A stretch of DNA of 64,000 nt from Azorinus chamasolen (GCA_963576725.1 OY755242.1:57704480-57768479), one strand, 5' to 3'. Shown: positions 10,501-21,734, numbered from the stretch's first letter. Translations and numbers: made by a program. Notes: generated from the sequence alone by a model not told the origin.

Positions 10501-10662
10501 ATCTTAAATGGACCCAGAGTAGGGCGCGTGTGTTTTGGTTTCAGGGTATATGGTGTTGCCCAGACCAGCCATAAAAGCAAACGAAAAAGACAAGAAGCTC
10601 GTCTAGCACAGTGTCACAGTTATACGTGAGTAGTTTATTGCAGGCGGGATGCTAATAAACCA
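10501..10662. other. Unclassified spacer
   Basis: No feature seen. The segment tggtaaacatcttaaatgg (10492-10510) recurs, with changes, at about 12132. Confidence 0.3.
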
Positions 10663-10898
10663 TTAACCCTTTACTAAATGAATATTCATGTAAGAAATAA
10701 TGACATCACGGATATTAATTTACAGAATTGTTATAATGGCAAATGAATACATGAATGTTTGGCCATACCAGAAACTGTCGCGTCAGATACATAGTATTCA
10801 ATAAGCAAACAAAACAGACCCTCGTCACAAGCTTCTTGCAGGAGCCGTGTGATCTGGGTCGTCTCTGTTTGCAAAGTTGTTATCGGGCGAAGGGATAA
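10663..10898 (+). mobile_element. MITE family A1
   Basis: TTAACCCTTTACTAAATGAATATTCATG start with intact subterminal palindrome; end AAGGGATAA. Core arms are diverged (accctcgtcacaagcttc). Confidence 0.8.
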
Positions 10899-10930
10899 CC
10901 CCTTATACAAAAAGCAGAGGCACCCCATTC

Positions 10931-11089
10931 CCGCATAGGCTATTATTAGATCTAACATCTTTGATTAAATCTACCGAAACGGAGCATTTACTACAGAAAA
11001 GGAAAGTTTTAGAAATGTGTAATTTTTAAACCACTGTGGAGCAAATGCTCTATTTATAAACCTTATGTTCCTTACCTCTTACCCCGCTG
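10931..11089 (-). mobile_element. MITE family B, 3' decayed
   Basis: ccattcccgcataggctatt, ctttgattaaatctaccg, then half the core (tggagcaaatgctctatttat). The paired arm is largely lost. Confidence 0.65.
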
Positions 11090-11283
11090 TTAAAATGTGT
11101 CCGCTCAAATTTTGAGCGGCTGCATTTTTGACTACCTCCGATTCGTAAAAAGGTTTTGAGAAACTATTGACCGGGAGTCAAACACCTTGGATCTTGATGA
11201 GATGCCGAGTAACTCGGCGTCTGATATAGATTCAAGTTGTTTGCAAATGCGGGTCAACTCGAGGATATCGGGACATGGGTTAA
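11090..11283 (+). mobile_element. MITE family D
   Basis: ctgcatttttgactacctcc, gaccgggagtcaaacacc, core GAGTAACTCGGCGTC; ends GGGTTAA at 11280-11283, shared with the next element. Confidence 0.75.
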
Positions 11284-11520
11284 CCCATTACCTAAAAGAG
11301 AAGCCTTTTGAACGCAATTGCAAACAAAGTAGACCCAGTCTATACGGAGCTGCCTGATCAAGGTCTGTTCTGTTTGCTTATAGAATAATATAAATCTGAT
11401 TCCACAGGTTCTGCCGTGATAAAAAATTCCCTTTGTTTATAATGTCGTTATAAATTTCAGTAAAGTTATATTATTGCAGTCACTAGTTCTTACATGAATA
11501 TTCACCAGGTAAAGGTTTAA
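11280..11520 (-). mobile_element. MITE family A1
   Basis: TTAACCCATTACC to GGTAAAGGTTTAA. The left TTAA is shared with the family D copy and the right one with the next A. Confidence 0.82.
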
Positions 11521-11730
11521 CCCTTTACTCCATAAATACGCTTTTCTACGCCTTTAGGACTCGTCAGATCAGGGTCTGCTCTGTTTGCTCATTGAATGAT
11601 ATATATCTCATTGTACAGGTTCTGCTTTGGCAAAACATTCACGTGGTGATATGCCATTTTAAAACAAATCTCTAATTAACATTGATGATGTCATCATTTC
11701 TTATAGGACTACTCATTGAGTAAAGTGTAT
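11517..11730 (-). mobile_element. MITE family A1, core arm deleted
   Basis: TTAACCCTTTACTCCATAAATACG start; the left core arm is missing (ctttaggactcgtcagatca). End gagtaaagtgta without TTAA. Confidence 0.75.
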
Positions 11731-12217
11731 TTTTTTTAGTATTCGTTGATATAAGTAATGTTATAAGTACTCATGATTCCACGGTTTCCTCATATACTCA
11801 ATATGTATTGTCGAAGAACTGAGCAATATATACGAATGCAATAAAACCTCTCTTGCTTTCTTTCCCGATTTAACAAATATTTCAAGCGTTCATCATATTT
11901 TAAAAATGAATCGGTGTGTAATTTTCTTGTGTCACGAATGTTTATCATTCGTTGTGATGAACATTTGCATTTATAATGTATTCTAACGCAATCTGTCAAT
12001 TTCCTGCAATCTGATTGGCTCATGTGATCAAATTTGCGGCATATAAAAAGTTCAAATTTCAAATTACAGTAGGTTTAACCCTCTATTTGATTAGCTGAAT
12101 GCAGGCCGAACATTGTGCACAATGCTTCTTCGGTAAACGTCTTAAATGGCGCTGTCTATATAACTGGCGTCCTGTATTGCGCAACCAACTGTTTTTAAAG
12201 AAACAAATGTTTATTTA
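11731..12217. other. Unclassified spacer
   Basis: A 90-codon minus frame (11790-12062) resembles no known family and starts within AT-rich sequence. No repeat assigned. Confidence 0.3.
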
Positions 12218-12400
12218 TCAACCATTTACTCCATCAATATTCAAGTAAGAATAATTACACCATAAATATTAATTAGAAATAATTATGTAAATAGTACATG
12301 AATTTTCGGACATGGCAGAAACTGTAGAATCGTATCTGTACAATCAGTGAACCTGATAGCAAAAGCATAGAAGGGCGTATTTATGGAGTAAAGAGATAAC
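12218..12400 (+). mobile_element. MITE family A1 lacking the hairpin
   Basis: Both ends and the body (catggcagaaactgtagaatc) are present, but the core is deleted: gaatcgtatctgtacaatcag runs into gcaaaagcatagaagggcg. Confidence 0.75.
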
Positions 12401-12645
12401 CCTTTCTCTGTTCTATGTTTATTTCAAATGTTAATGCCTAATGGATATTCATAGACTAAACAGTTATAACGAAATATGGAAGGTGGAACATTGTACCTGT
12501 TTTGGAAACTAAATAAACAGATATTTCAAATTCCATTAGCAAACAGAGCAGACACTGATCAGACGGCTCCTCTAGGAACCGTCTGATCTGGGTCTACTCT
12601 GTTTGCAAATGCGCGAAAACGTGTTTATATGAGAGAAAGAGTTAG
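12396..12645 (+). mobile_element. MITE family A2
   Basis: ATAACCCTTTCTCTGTTC start directly abutting the previous element. Complete core; end gagagaaagagttag. Confidence 0.82.
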
Positions 12646-12654
12646 GTTTGCGAT

Positions 12655-12704
12655 TTAGAGTGGTTCTAGAGTGGTTCTAGAGTGGTTCTATCTAGAGTGG
12701 TAAG
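12655..12704. repeat. 15-bp tandem triplet
   Basis: TAGAGTGGTTC repeated three times with a truncated fourth copy. Confidence 0.85.
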
Positions 12705-12797
12705 TGATGTCTAGAGATAACATGTGGTAATATTTATTATAACTTTACAATAAAGTCTTGCTCATGCAATGACATAATTAATCATCTAAGGAGTCTG

Positions 12798-12882
12798 TAA
12801 AAGCAGGAGGTGACTTAATTCAGGGCAAAAGTAATGCATAAAGCTCTGATAGAAGCTCTGCATAACTTTCGTCCTTCATTAA
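12798..12882. mobile_element. MITE family C core fragment
   Basis: gcaggaggtgacttaattca ... agctctgatagaagctct ... tcgtccttcattaa. Confidence 0.6.
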
Positions 12883-13080
12883 CCCATTCCTCCTAGACTA
12901 CTTTTAGACCCAACCTCTTTGAATAACTCTACTGAAAAGGAGCATTTTACTACAAAAAGGGAAACTCTTAGAATTATATAGTTTTGAAACCAATGTGATA
13001 AATAGTTTTTATCACAGCGGTTTCAAAAGTATGACTCTCACAGAGGCACCAACAAGCGTCAGTATGAGAGAAGTGGTTAA
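12879..13080 (-). mobile_element. MITE family B, hairpin mostly deleted
   Basis: TTAACCCATTCCTCC start; the core is reduced to aaaccaatgtgataaatag / ttatcacagcggtttca. The right end GGCGTC..TATGAGAGAAGTGGTTAA is also the start of the 43-bp satellite. Confidence 0.8.
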
Positions 13081-15290
13081 GGTATCAGCTGTATCCAGGC
13101 GTCAGTATGAGAGAAGTGGTTAAGGTATCAGCTGTATACAAGCGTCAGTATGAGAGAAGTGGTTAAGGTATCAGCTGTATACAGGCGTCAGTATGAGAGA
13201 AGTGGTTAAGGTATCAGCTGTATACAGGCGTCAGTATGTGAGAAGTGGTTAAGGTATCAGCTGTATACAAGCGTCAGTATGAGAGAAGTGGTTAATGTAT
13301 CAGCTGTATACAGGCGTCAGTATGAGAGAAGTGGTTAAGGTACCAGCTGTATACAGGCGTCAGTATGTGAGAAGTGGTTAAGGTATCAGCTGTATCCAGG
13401 CGTCAGTATGAGAGAAGTGGTTAAGGTATCAGCTGTATACAAGCGTCAGTATGAGAGAAGTGGTTAAGGTATCAGCTGTATACAGGCGTCAGTATGTGAG
13501 AAGTGGTTAAGGTATCAGCTATATACAGGCGTCAGTATGAGAGAAGTGGTTAATGTATCAGCTGTATACAGGCGTCAGTATGTGAGAAGTGGTTGAGGTA
13601 TCAGCTGTATACAGGCGTCAGTATGTGAGAAGTGGTTAAGGTATCAGCTGTATACAGGTGTCAGTATGTGAGAAGTGGTTGAGGTATCAGCTGTATACAG
13701 GCGTCAGTATGAGAGAAGTGGTTAATGTATCAGCTGTATACAGGCGTCAGTATGAGAGAAGTGGTTAAGGTACCAGCTGTATACAGGCGTCAGTATGAGA
13801 GAAGTGGTTAAGGTATCAGCTGTATACAGGCGTCAGTATGTGAGAAGTGGTTAAGGTATCAGCTGTATACAGGCGTCAGTATGGGAGAAGTGGTTAAGGT
13901 ATGAGCTGTATACAGGCGTCAGTATGTGAGAAGTGGTTAAGGCATCAGCTGTATACAGGCGTCAGTATGAGAGAAGTGGTTAAGGTATCAGCTGTATACA
14001 GGCGTCAGTATGAGAGAAGTGGTTAAGGTATCAGCTGTATACAGGCGTCAGTATGAGAGAAGTGGTTGAGGTATCAGCTGTATACAGGCGTCAGTATGAG
14101 AGAAGTGGTTAAGGTATCAGCTGTATACAGGCGTCAGTATGAGAGAAGTGGTTAAGGTATCAGCTGTATAAGGCGTCAGTATGAGAGAAGTGGTTAAGGT
14201 ATCAGCTGTATACAGGCATCAGTATGTGAGAAGTGGTTGAGGTATCAGCTGTATACAGGCGTCAGTATGAGAGAAGTGGTTAAGGTATCAGCTGTATACA
14301 GACGTCAGTATGTGAGAAGTGGTTAAGGTATCAGCTGTATACAGGCGTCAGTATGAGAGAAGTGGTTGAGGTATCAGCTGTATACAGGCGTCAGTATGAG
14401 AGAAGTGGTTAAGGTATCAGCTGTATACAGGCGTCAGTATGAGAGAAGTGGTTAAGTTATCAGCTGTATACAGGCGTCAGTATGTGAGAAGTGGTTAAGG
14501 TATCAGCTGTATAAAGGCGTCAGTATGTGAGAAGTGGTTAAGGTATCAGCTGTATACAAGCGTCAGTATGTGAGAAGTGGTTAAGGTATCAGCTGTAAAC
14601 AGGCGTCAGTATGAGAGAAGTGGTTAAGGTATCAGCTGTATACAGGCGTCAGTATGTGAGAAGTGGTTAAGGTATCAGCTGTATACAGGCGTCAGTATGA
14701 GAGAAGTGGTTAAGGTACCAGCTGTATACAGGCGTCAGTATGAGAGAAGTGGTTGAGGTATCAGCTGTATACAGGCGTCAGTATGTGAGAAGTGGTTAAG
14801 GTATCAGCTGTATACAGGCGTCAGTATGGGAGAAGTGGTTAAGGTATCAGCTGTATACAGGCGTCAGTATGAGAGAAGTGGTTAAGGTATCAGCTGTATA
14901 CAGGCGTCAGTATGTGAGAAGTGGTTAAGGTATCAGCTGTATACAGGCGTCAGTATGAGAGAAGTGGTTAAGGTATCAGCTGTATACAGGCGTCAGTATG
15001 AGAGAAGTGGTTGAGGTATCAGCTGTATACAGGCGTCAGTATGTGAGAAGTGGTTAAGGTATCAGCTGTATACAGGCGTCAGTATGTGAGAAGTGGTTAA
15101 GGTTTCAGCTGTATACAGGCGTCAGTATGAGAGAAGTGGTTGAGGTATCAGCTGTATGCATGCGTCAGTATGTGAGAAGTGGTTAAGGTATCAGCTGTAT
15201 ACAGGCGTCAGTATGTGAAAAGTGGTTAAGGTATCAGCTGTATACAGGCGTCAGTATGAGAGAAGTGGTTAATGTATCAGCTGTATACAA
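13053..15290. repeat. 43-bp satellite, about 52 copies
   Basis: Unit is GGCGTCAGTATGAGAGAAGT then GGTTAAGGTATCAGCTGTATACA. Common variants are TGTGAG for TGAGAG, GTTGAGG for GTTAAGG, and TTAATG for TTAAGG. Unit length is almost invariant. The first ~26 bases are the terminus of the MITE family B copy that precedes it; the other 17 are flanking DNA. Confidence 0.97.
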
Positions 15291-15399
15291 ATCAAGACTG
15301 ATCTTTGGAGTGGTCGTTTGAGCGAGGCCTTACTGCATGGTAATTACATGAAACATACTGTAAGTATATCCCTAAGCATTCCGCAATAACAGGATGAAA

Positions 15400-15478
15400 T
15401 AAGAGAATGAAATGTAGCAGAGAAACTTTCTGCAACTCCTTCTCAAGAGAAGTATAGTTCTGTCCTTCATTCAGCTAC
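15400..15478. mobile_element. Family C core remnant
   Basis: tgcagagaaactttctgcaa-type arm and tctgtccttcattcagctac. Diverged. Confidence 0.45.
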
Positions 15479-15507
15479 CAGTTTCATTCAATACCCAGGA
15501 CGTCTTG

Positions 15508-15981
15508 CATTGAAGGCAGGTGGTAACTTAACGCAGGACAACAGTAAATTAAACCTTTATCTTACAGAAACAATTCTCGCACATGTGCTGAGTACTATCA
15601 GATCAGATGGCTCCTGAAGAAGTCGCCTGAATGTCTTCTCTGTTTGCTTATGGAATTAAACTATAGTTTCTGTCATTGTATAACATTCTGTATTCATATA
15701 CCATTATAACAATCAACTAATAATTAGTCGTTGTAAAACGTTTGACTGAATCTTATTTAAGTAAAAATGTAACAATCAGGTAAAGGGTTCAGGGCAGATG
15801 ATAGCTCAATGCAGATTAGAGCTCAATGCAGGATGATAGCTCAATACAGGATGGAAGCTCTTTTGTTCTGTATCAAGCAGTCACATTTTTTAAAGTCACC
15901 AATGTTTAATCATTAAAGGCAGGTTTAATCATTAAAGGCATGTGGTAGCTTAATGCAGGATAAAACTAATACATTATCTGT
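15508..15981. mobile_element. Family C fragments split by family A
   Basis: Half core at 15508-15548 (aaggcaggtggtaacttaac). After the inserted A come repeated agctcaatgcagga pieces (15795-15860), and another half core at 15935-15981 preceded by a short direct repeat TTTAATCATTAAAGGCA (15908-15941). Confidence 0.5.
15549..15792 (-). mobile_element. MITE family A1 inserted in family C
   Basis: TTAAACCTTTATC start; core cagatcagatggctcctgaa; end CAGGTAAAGGGTTCA. Confidence 0.7.
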
Positions 15982-16151
15982 TTAACCCTTTACTCCATGA
16001 ATATTCATGTAACTTTGTATTCTAGAAATTATATTATTTCATAAGTAAACAGAGCAGACTCTGATCAGACGGCTCCTATAGGAGCCGTCTGATCTGCGTC
16101 TACTCTGTTTGCAAAAACATAGAAAGGCGTATTTATCGAGTAAATGGTTAA
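15982..16151 (+). mobile_element. MITE family A1, internally deleted
   Basis: TTAACCCTTTACTCCATGAATATTCATG start, body cut to about 30 bp, perfect core (cagacggctcctataggagc), end AAATGGTTAA. Confidence 0.85.
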
Positions 16152-16223
16152 AGATACTTGTATTTAGGAATGAACTGGTCACTTTATACTGATTCTACTT
16201 TATATAGTAAAGGGAGATAATGT

Positions 16224-16443
16224 TTTTCAACATTACCTCATATATGCACATTTTGACGCCTTTGTATACAGAGAAGGCCATGATTAGAGGTTCCTGCAGG
16301 AGCCTTTTAATTTAGCTTTGCTCGTGTTATGTAGGCTTGACAGGGCAAACATCCCATTGCTCATTTGTCACTACGAAATTCATTACATTAATATTCATAA
16401 GGTCATTATTTATTTCATGAATATTCATTAGGTACATGGTTAA
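16224..16443 (-). mobile_element. MITE family A1, diverged
   Basis: attacctcatatatgcacat start, core ggttcctgcaggagcc, end catgaatattcattagg and GGTTAA (16438-16443). Confidence 0.68.
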
Positions 16444-16511
16444 TCGAACACGTGAGTATACTATGACTACTAGTATATCATTTATATTTGGTTGCAAATG
16501 TTTTTGCAAAT

Positions 16512-16691
16512 ACATTAAACCCCCTCTAAACCGGAATTCTAGTAGAGACGAATTTGGATACTCCAATGCAGGTGAGTACTTAATGCAGGGTGAAATTCAT
16601 GCAGAAAGCTCACCCTGCATTAAGCTGCCACCTGTCTCCAAGACCGATATTTATACTAAATCGAACGTCCGGTTTAGAGGGGTTTACTGTA
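16512..16691. mobile_element. MITE family C, near complete
   Basis: Inverted ends taaaccccctctaaaccgg and ccggtttagaggggtttac(tgta). Core gcaggtgagtacttaatgca pairs with gcattaagctgccacctg. It explains the 120-codon + frame crossing it. Confidence 0.85.
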
Positions 16692-16909
16692 TACCAGCAC
16701 TTGAGATCATTGGTCATCAAGCAAGGGTAGGAAAGATCTGGGAGATGCGTGTCATATCCAATTTACAATATTTTTCAGCTCCTTTGGAGAGAAATTAGAA
16801 TAGAAAGTCGTTATACTTTCTTTAACTTTTAGCCTGCAGAGTAAACTCTTGTTTGTAAAAACTATCATCGAAATCAGTTGTCACGGTTGATTTATCTTGC
16901 ATTTCTTTT

Positions 16910-17024
16910 CAACATCACGGTCAGAGTATCAAGCAGTGTGGATCCTGACGACGAGTTATCCTGTGTCTCATCTGGATCCACACTGTTTGCACAGGTAAGC
17001 ATTCATCCGCCGGCAGCAGGTTAA
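16910..17024 (+). mobile_element. MITE family D, right part
   Basis: Core agtgtggatcctgacgacga / tctcatctggatccacactg; end gccggcagcaggTTAA. Confidence 0.72.
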
Positions 17025-17206
17025 ACCTGAAAGGCATTCGAACATTTCTTAGTTTCAACACATAAAACACTATGAACACATACAATAAAAAAAATACCAA
17101 ATTCTGCAGAATGTCAAATGAAAATTGTATATTCCGTTTTATTGCAGAATCATTTTTTAAGACGGTGAGAATTTTGAGAATGGTGGTTATTCAAACACCA
17201 TTTTAG
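17025..17206. other. AT-rich spacer
   Basis: Nothing recognised. The stretch from 16692 to 16909 before the D element is likewise featureless. Confidence 0.3.
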
Positions 17207-17452
17207 ACATTATCCTTTTACCCCATGAATATTCATGTAAGAAATAATGTCACCGTGAATATTAACTACACGTAGATGAACTCTTATAGTGGCATATGAA
17301 CACTGATAGTTTTAGCCATGTTAAAGGCTCTAGAAGCATGTCTATATAATTCACAAGCTAACAAAGTATTCCCCGATCAGTCCGCTCCTACTGGACCCGT
17401 CTTATCTGGGTCTACTCTGTTTGCAAAAGCGTGAAAATCGTCTCCTTGGAAT
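17207..17452 (+). mobile_element. MITE family A1
   Basis: tatccttttaccccatgaat start with intact subterminal palindrome; core ccgctcctactggacccgtc; right end degenerate. Confidence 0.72.
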
Positions 17453-17539
17453 AATGTTACAGGAGTTCTATCTCGCCATTTCACTCGCGCATCACAAAAA
17501 GTAAATGTATTCCAGGACTTATTGTCGCGTTATATATTA

Positions 17540-17640
17540 GCCGTGAACGCTTGATCATCAATTCAAAATAGTTTGGATCCAGAAAAAAAGCCGCGTTACA
17601 CGACATCTCACCAGGATCCAATACAGGATCTATACTTTGA
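17540..17640 (-). mobile_element. Family D core remnant
   Basis: atagtttggatccagaaaaa / catctcaccaggatccaa. After it come two gcagacgacaa motifs (17690, 17705). Confidence 0.55.
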
Positions 17641-17846
17641 TAGTATTTCATGAAACAAATGAGAGCAAATTTAAACTGAGTGAATGTATGCAGACGACAA
17701 TACCTGCAGACGACAATTACTTTAACGTGCTAAGTGTTATGCTAGTGAGTTTCCTACGGCACTCTTTACGTGTCTTTTGTTTTATTGCAATGTTTTAAAA
17801 CGCCTGTGATGCTCATGCTGTCATCTCGTGAAGAAAGCATTATCTT

Positions 17847-18065
17847 TACACAGTTAAACCTCTCTAAAACGACCGATAAAAGAGGTATAATTATGGGTCT
17901 TAAAAGCAGGTGGTAGCTTAATGCAGAACGAAAGTTATACAGACAGCTCCAGAAGGAGCTTTCTACATTACTTTTGCCTGCATTAAGCAACCACCTGCTT
18001 CAAATGACACACACATATATATAGGCTTATAAAACAAATGGTCGCTTTAGAGAGGTTTTGCTGTA
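17847..18065. mobile_element. MITE family C, complete
   Basis: TA-flanked inverted ends cagttaaacctctctaaaac / gctttagagaggttttgctg. Core arms gcaggtggtagcttaatgca and gcattaagcaaccacctgc are nearly perfect. Confidence 0.88.
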
Positions 18066-18206
18066 TTTTTATTTATATATCCAATTCCTTTTACTGAAAT
18101 ATAAGTCCACCATCTAAGATATGAAGTTGACTTAAAGTGCAATATTTCCGTTTTCCAGTTTTTGGTTTTATTGTCTTGCGATAGATATTTCATATATACA
18201 TAACCC

Positions 18207-18310
18207 GTAAAACCAAGCAAAATCCCCCTGAAGCGACTACTTTAGGAATGAAAATGCGTGTCTTTAAAATCATAGGTTAGCTTAATGCAGGAAGAAAGTA
18301 ATGAAGAAAC
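18207..18310. mobile_element. Family C left half
   Basis: aatccccctgaagcgactac, then taggttagcttaatgcagga, truncated at the following A fragment. Confidence 0.55.
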
Positions 18311-18413
18311 CTGTCCGATGCTTTTCACAGACGGCTCATGTAGGAGCCATCTGATTTGGATCTACTCTGTTTGCAAAGGTGTAGAAAGGCGTATTTATGG
18401 AGTAAAGGGTTAA
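18311..18413 (+). mobile_element. Family A right half
   Basis: gacggctcatgtaggagcca, then gtctactctgtttgcaaagg and TATTTATGGAGTAAAGGGTTAA (A1 end intact). Confidence 0.75.
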
Positions 18414-18451
18414 AAGACCAGTATGCACCTTATCTACAGCACTGATAGTTG

Positions 18452-18645
18452 GGTAGTAAATTCCCCTCAAAAGCGAACCAGACGTTATAGCAGGTGGTTG
18501 CTTAATGCAGGATGAAAGTAATGCAGAACGCTCCCAAAGGAGCTTTCTGCATTACGTCCGTCCTGCATTAAGCTACCACATGCCTTTAAGATTCGTAATA
18601 TTAGACATATTTTGGTGGTTGTTTCAGGGTGGAATTACGGTATAC
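18452..18645. mobile_element. MITE family C
   Basis: taaattcccctcaaaagcg start; core gcaggtggttgcttaatgca / gcattaagctaccacatgcc; right end diverged (gggtggaattacggta). Confidence 0.75.
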
Positions 18646-18744
18646 AGATTTATATGAATCATTTTCAGCATTTACAATTAAAAAGGGGAACTGGTGCTTC
18701 TGAGTCTTGTTTAATCAAGTGCAAATATTAGAAGACATTTATCT

Positions 18745-18968
18745 GAACAATGTTAATGTAAGAAATAATGACATCATGAATATTAATTAGATGATTTTTA
18801 TAAAGGCATATGCGCACCGGAATGTTTGGTCTTGGCAGAAACTGCGGGGCCATGTCTGTATTGTTTTATATGCAAACAGAGCAGACCCTGGTCAGACTAC
18901 ATAACCAGTCTGATGTGGGTATACTCTGTGTTTGCTAAGGCATCATTAGGCGTCTATCAGATGATATA
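18745..18968 (+). mobile_element. MITE family A1, left end decayed
   Basis: gtaagaaataatgacatcat body, gtttggtcttggcagaaact, core with shortened arms; ends at GATATAA abutting the next element. Confidence 0.75.
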
Positions 18969-19211
18969 ACCCTTTACGCTTTAGTCTTTCTATGCATTTG
19001 CAAACAGAGTAGACCCAGATCAAACGGCTCCTGTAGGAGCCATCTGATCAGGGTCTGGTCTGTTTGTTTATGATATAATATAGATAGAACGTTCTACAGA
19101 TTATGCCAAGGCAGAAATTTCATGTGCACATGTGCTATTATAACAATTAATCTAATTAATGTAGATGATGTCATTATTTCTTACATGAATATTCAGGGAG
19201 TAAAGGATTAA
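18965..19211 (-). mobile_element. MITE family A1
   Basis: TATAACCCTTTACG start; full core cagatcaaacggctcctgta; end GGAGTAAAGGATTAA. Confidence 0.85.
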
Positions 19212-19297
19212 GCAGAGATGGCTTTTCTTAAATAAGCGTTCATTTTAGAATTCTTTAGCATGTCGACTTTTCATTGAATTGATATTACAATGTTAGC

Positions 19298-19402
19298 AAA
19301 TGCAATAGAACCACTCAAGGGAGATCACTTAATAATCTTTAATCCCAGGGTGAAAATTGTGCAAAAAGCACCCTCATCCTGCATTAGGCTACCACTTATC
19401 TT
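19298..19402. mobile_element. Family C, diverged
   Basis: cagggtgaaaattgtgcaaa ... gcaccctcatcctgcattag ... gctaccacttatc. Confidence 0.5.
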
Positions 19403-19651
19403 AACCATGTAACCCATAGATACGCCTTTCAATGCATTCGCAAACAGAATATAGCTTTATCAGGCGCTTCCTATAAGGTCGTCAGAGTCTGCTCTGTTTC
19501 CGTATGAAATTATATTGATCTGATTCTACGGTTCCATTCCTTTCATTCCATTACATGTATAACCATTCCACTAATACATGTATAACCATTCCACTAATAC
19601 ATGTCAATACATCATTGTTTCTTACATGAATATGCACGGGGTAAAGGGTAA
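19403..19651 (-). mobile_element. MITE family A1 with internal duplication
   Basis: gtaacccatagatacgcctt start; core shortened; the body holds two head-to-tail copies of TACATGTATAACCATTCCAC (19553-19600); end GGGGTAAAGGGTAA. Confidence 0.72.
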
Positions 19652-19784
19652 CAGACACACAATTAGATTTCTTTAGTATGGTCGCTTTAGAGAGGTCAGT
19701 GGCGCCCCATGTTATTAAGGATTTACAGTAATACGAAACAACAACCTTTTCTCTAAAGGATTTGAATATTCTAAAATTCCTCAC

Positions 19785-19990
19785 TGACCAGAGCTAGAGA
19801 TAAAGGTGCGTACACCCAAATACTAAAATCGTCATTTCTCCACCAAATCGTATACTGTGACCACTCTTTGGAATCGTCTCGAAGAGACTATTCAAAAGAA
19901 TGGTCACAGTATAGGGTTTGGTGGAGAAATAAAGGAGCTATTCTTGAATTTTTTTTAAATTTACGCATCTTATCTGGACCTCTGACTGAC
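19785..19990. mobile_element. MITE family E
   Basis: agctagagataaaggtgcgt start, long palindrome around TCGTCTCGAAGAGACTATTC, arms ATTTCTCCACCAAA and TTTGGTGGAGAAAT; end cttatctggacctctg. Confidence 0.8.
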
Positions 19991-20019
19991 TTATCCTTTC
20001 TCACGCCAAGGACGACTAG

Positions 20020-20110
20020 ACTGGCATTTGCAGATAGCTACGATCAAGAAAATACATCGAGTAACTCGGCGTCTCATCAGGATCCAAGCTGTTTGACAGT
20101 CTGTCAATAA
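20020..20110 (+). mobile_element. Family D right part
   Basis: tcgagtaactcggcgtctca followed by ggatccaagctgtttgacag. Confidence 0.65.
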
Positions 20111-20199
20111 TTTCTGAAAAAAATAACGACTCGGATGTCAGTAAGAATTGTTACGGATCAGGGATTTAGCAGAGTTTATTTTTTTTCAGCACGGGAAGG

Positions 20200-20750
20200 G
20201 TTATTATTTGACAGACAGCTTTAGAAAGCGACGTCTAAATCCAAAGGTCCCATAAACGTTAAAGAATAACAACGAATTAAGACCTGTTTCACGGCGTTTG
20301 TGTCTAAGTCGGGTATTTTCTTTCCACAATTCTGTCTGCTTTTCTTCCTTTAAACAACAGTAAGTAAATTCATTTGTAATATTGTACAGTTCAGATTAAG
20401 ATTAGATGTTAAATTACAATGCGTTTACCCCAGGCTCCAAATGCTGGAATATGTATAATAAATTGTTAAAAAGAACAAAGGAGAAATACTTGGTGATCCT
20501 TCAGAAGACAGGCGTTTCAGGGTGCAGGAAACATTTTTCCGGTGTTTAAATGATAATGAGGCTCAATAACAGCCTGCATCTACACCAGTTTGTTTCAGAC
20601 TCAGAGGTGCCTTTAATTACACGAAAAATGTTAGATAATTAACTTGCAATCTAACTTGGTTTGTGTCTAGGTCTAACAGTTTGTTGCCTTATTGAACGCT
20701 CTCTTCTAGGAGAGCCGCATTGACTAGTATTTAATTGAAACGATATAATG
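20200..20750. promoter_or_regulatory. Candidate noncoding regulatory block
   Basis: Free of repeats, 3.3-3.8 kb upstream of the Phox2 exon. Contains a SOX-like AACAAAGG (about 20473) and ATGATAATGAGG (about 20549). No credible protein frame. Function is inference. Confidence 0.3.
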
Positions 20751-20920
20751 TTCAGATATTGTTTTATGTGTACATTATTGCAATACAAAATAAATATATG
20801 ATAACAATGAACATATAAATCAAGATTAAGAATGAATGATAAAATGTTTTAGGTAAAACCTGACTGTCAAAAATAGGTTGGACTTTTCATAACAAGTTAA
20901 TTCGAAAATAATATTCTATA

Positions 20921-21080
20921 GTAAAAACCCCTCTAAACCGACGATCAAAGGGGGTCTAATTCTGCGTCTTTAAGGCGGGTGGTAGCTTAATGCAGGGCGA
21001 AAGTTCTGCAGAAAGCTCCTGCATGAGCTTTGTGTATTACTTTCGTCCTACATTAAGCTACCCTTTGCCTTTATGGCACA
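20921..21080. mobile_element. MITE family C
   Basis: agtaaaaacccctctaaacc start; core gcgggtggtagcttaatgca / cctacattaagctacccttt. The right end is decayed. Confidence 0.75.
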
Positions 21081-21734
21081 TATGTTTATTCATGAAGTGG
21101 TAGCATTAGTTTATTCTACTGAAAATGTCAATCTAGTTGGCAAACATTGAGAGACCTGTCGTGTTTTTTTCAAAACAAGGAACTAGAAAAGGGCGTATAG
21201 TATTGTATACAAAATCAGTAATATCATCTTAAAGTAGATAATTCCTAATGCATTTTGATATGTTTATATTCGCGGATATTATTCACTACTGGGAAAAGTG
21301 GAGAAAATAGCGTTTGAATTGAATTATAACTTTAGAAAAAAAAGGCCGACGTGAAAAACGATATATTGTCATTGGCAGTGGTGATGACAAAATAGTAAAA
21401 CAATAGTTGAATTGAATTAGCACTATCCCCAAGAAAAATAAAATTTTAAAATTTAGCTTTAATTTAGATTCAAATAATAACAAGAAACACACACACAGTG
21501 AAGCTGTTTTATTTGCGGTAAATTTGTGTGTGATGTATCTCGAGGGTCAACTAGATACTAAAGTGCTTTGTGTACATTTGTTTTATTTTCTTGTTCTTAC
21601 AAACATTCTCTTATACAGTTTGTCCATTGCAGAATTCTAAAGCGCATGTATACATATAACACTTTGTCTGAAACATTTATCGTCTGCTTTAATTCTTTAA
21701 ATAACATTTCTCTAATTTCTTTGCAAAAATGTGG
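21081..21734. other. AT-rich spacer
   Basis: Only short, low-complexity frames on both strands. No repeat family assigned. Confidence 0.3.

Noticed and set aside
13053..15290. CRISPR array interpretation of the 43-bp repeat
   Set aside because: There are no unique spacers; the unit repeats end to end, and the DNA is eukaryotic.
16436..16798. 120-codon + frame
   Set aside because: Most of it is a complete family C MITE with terminal repeats.
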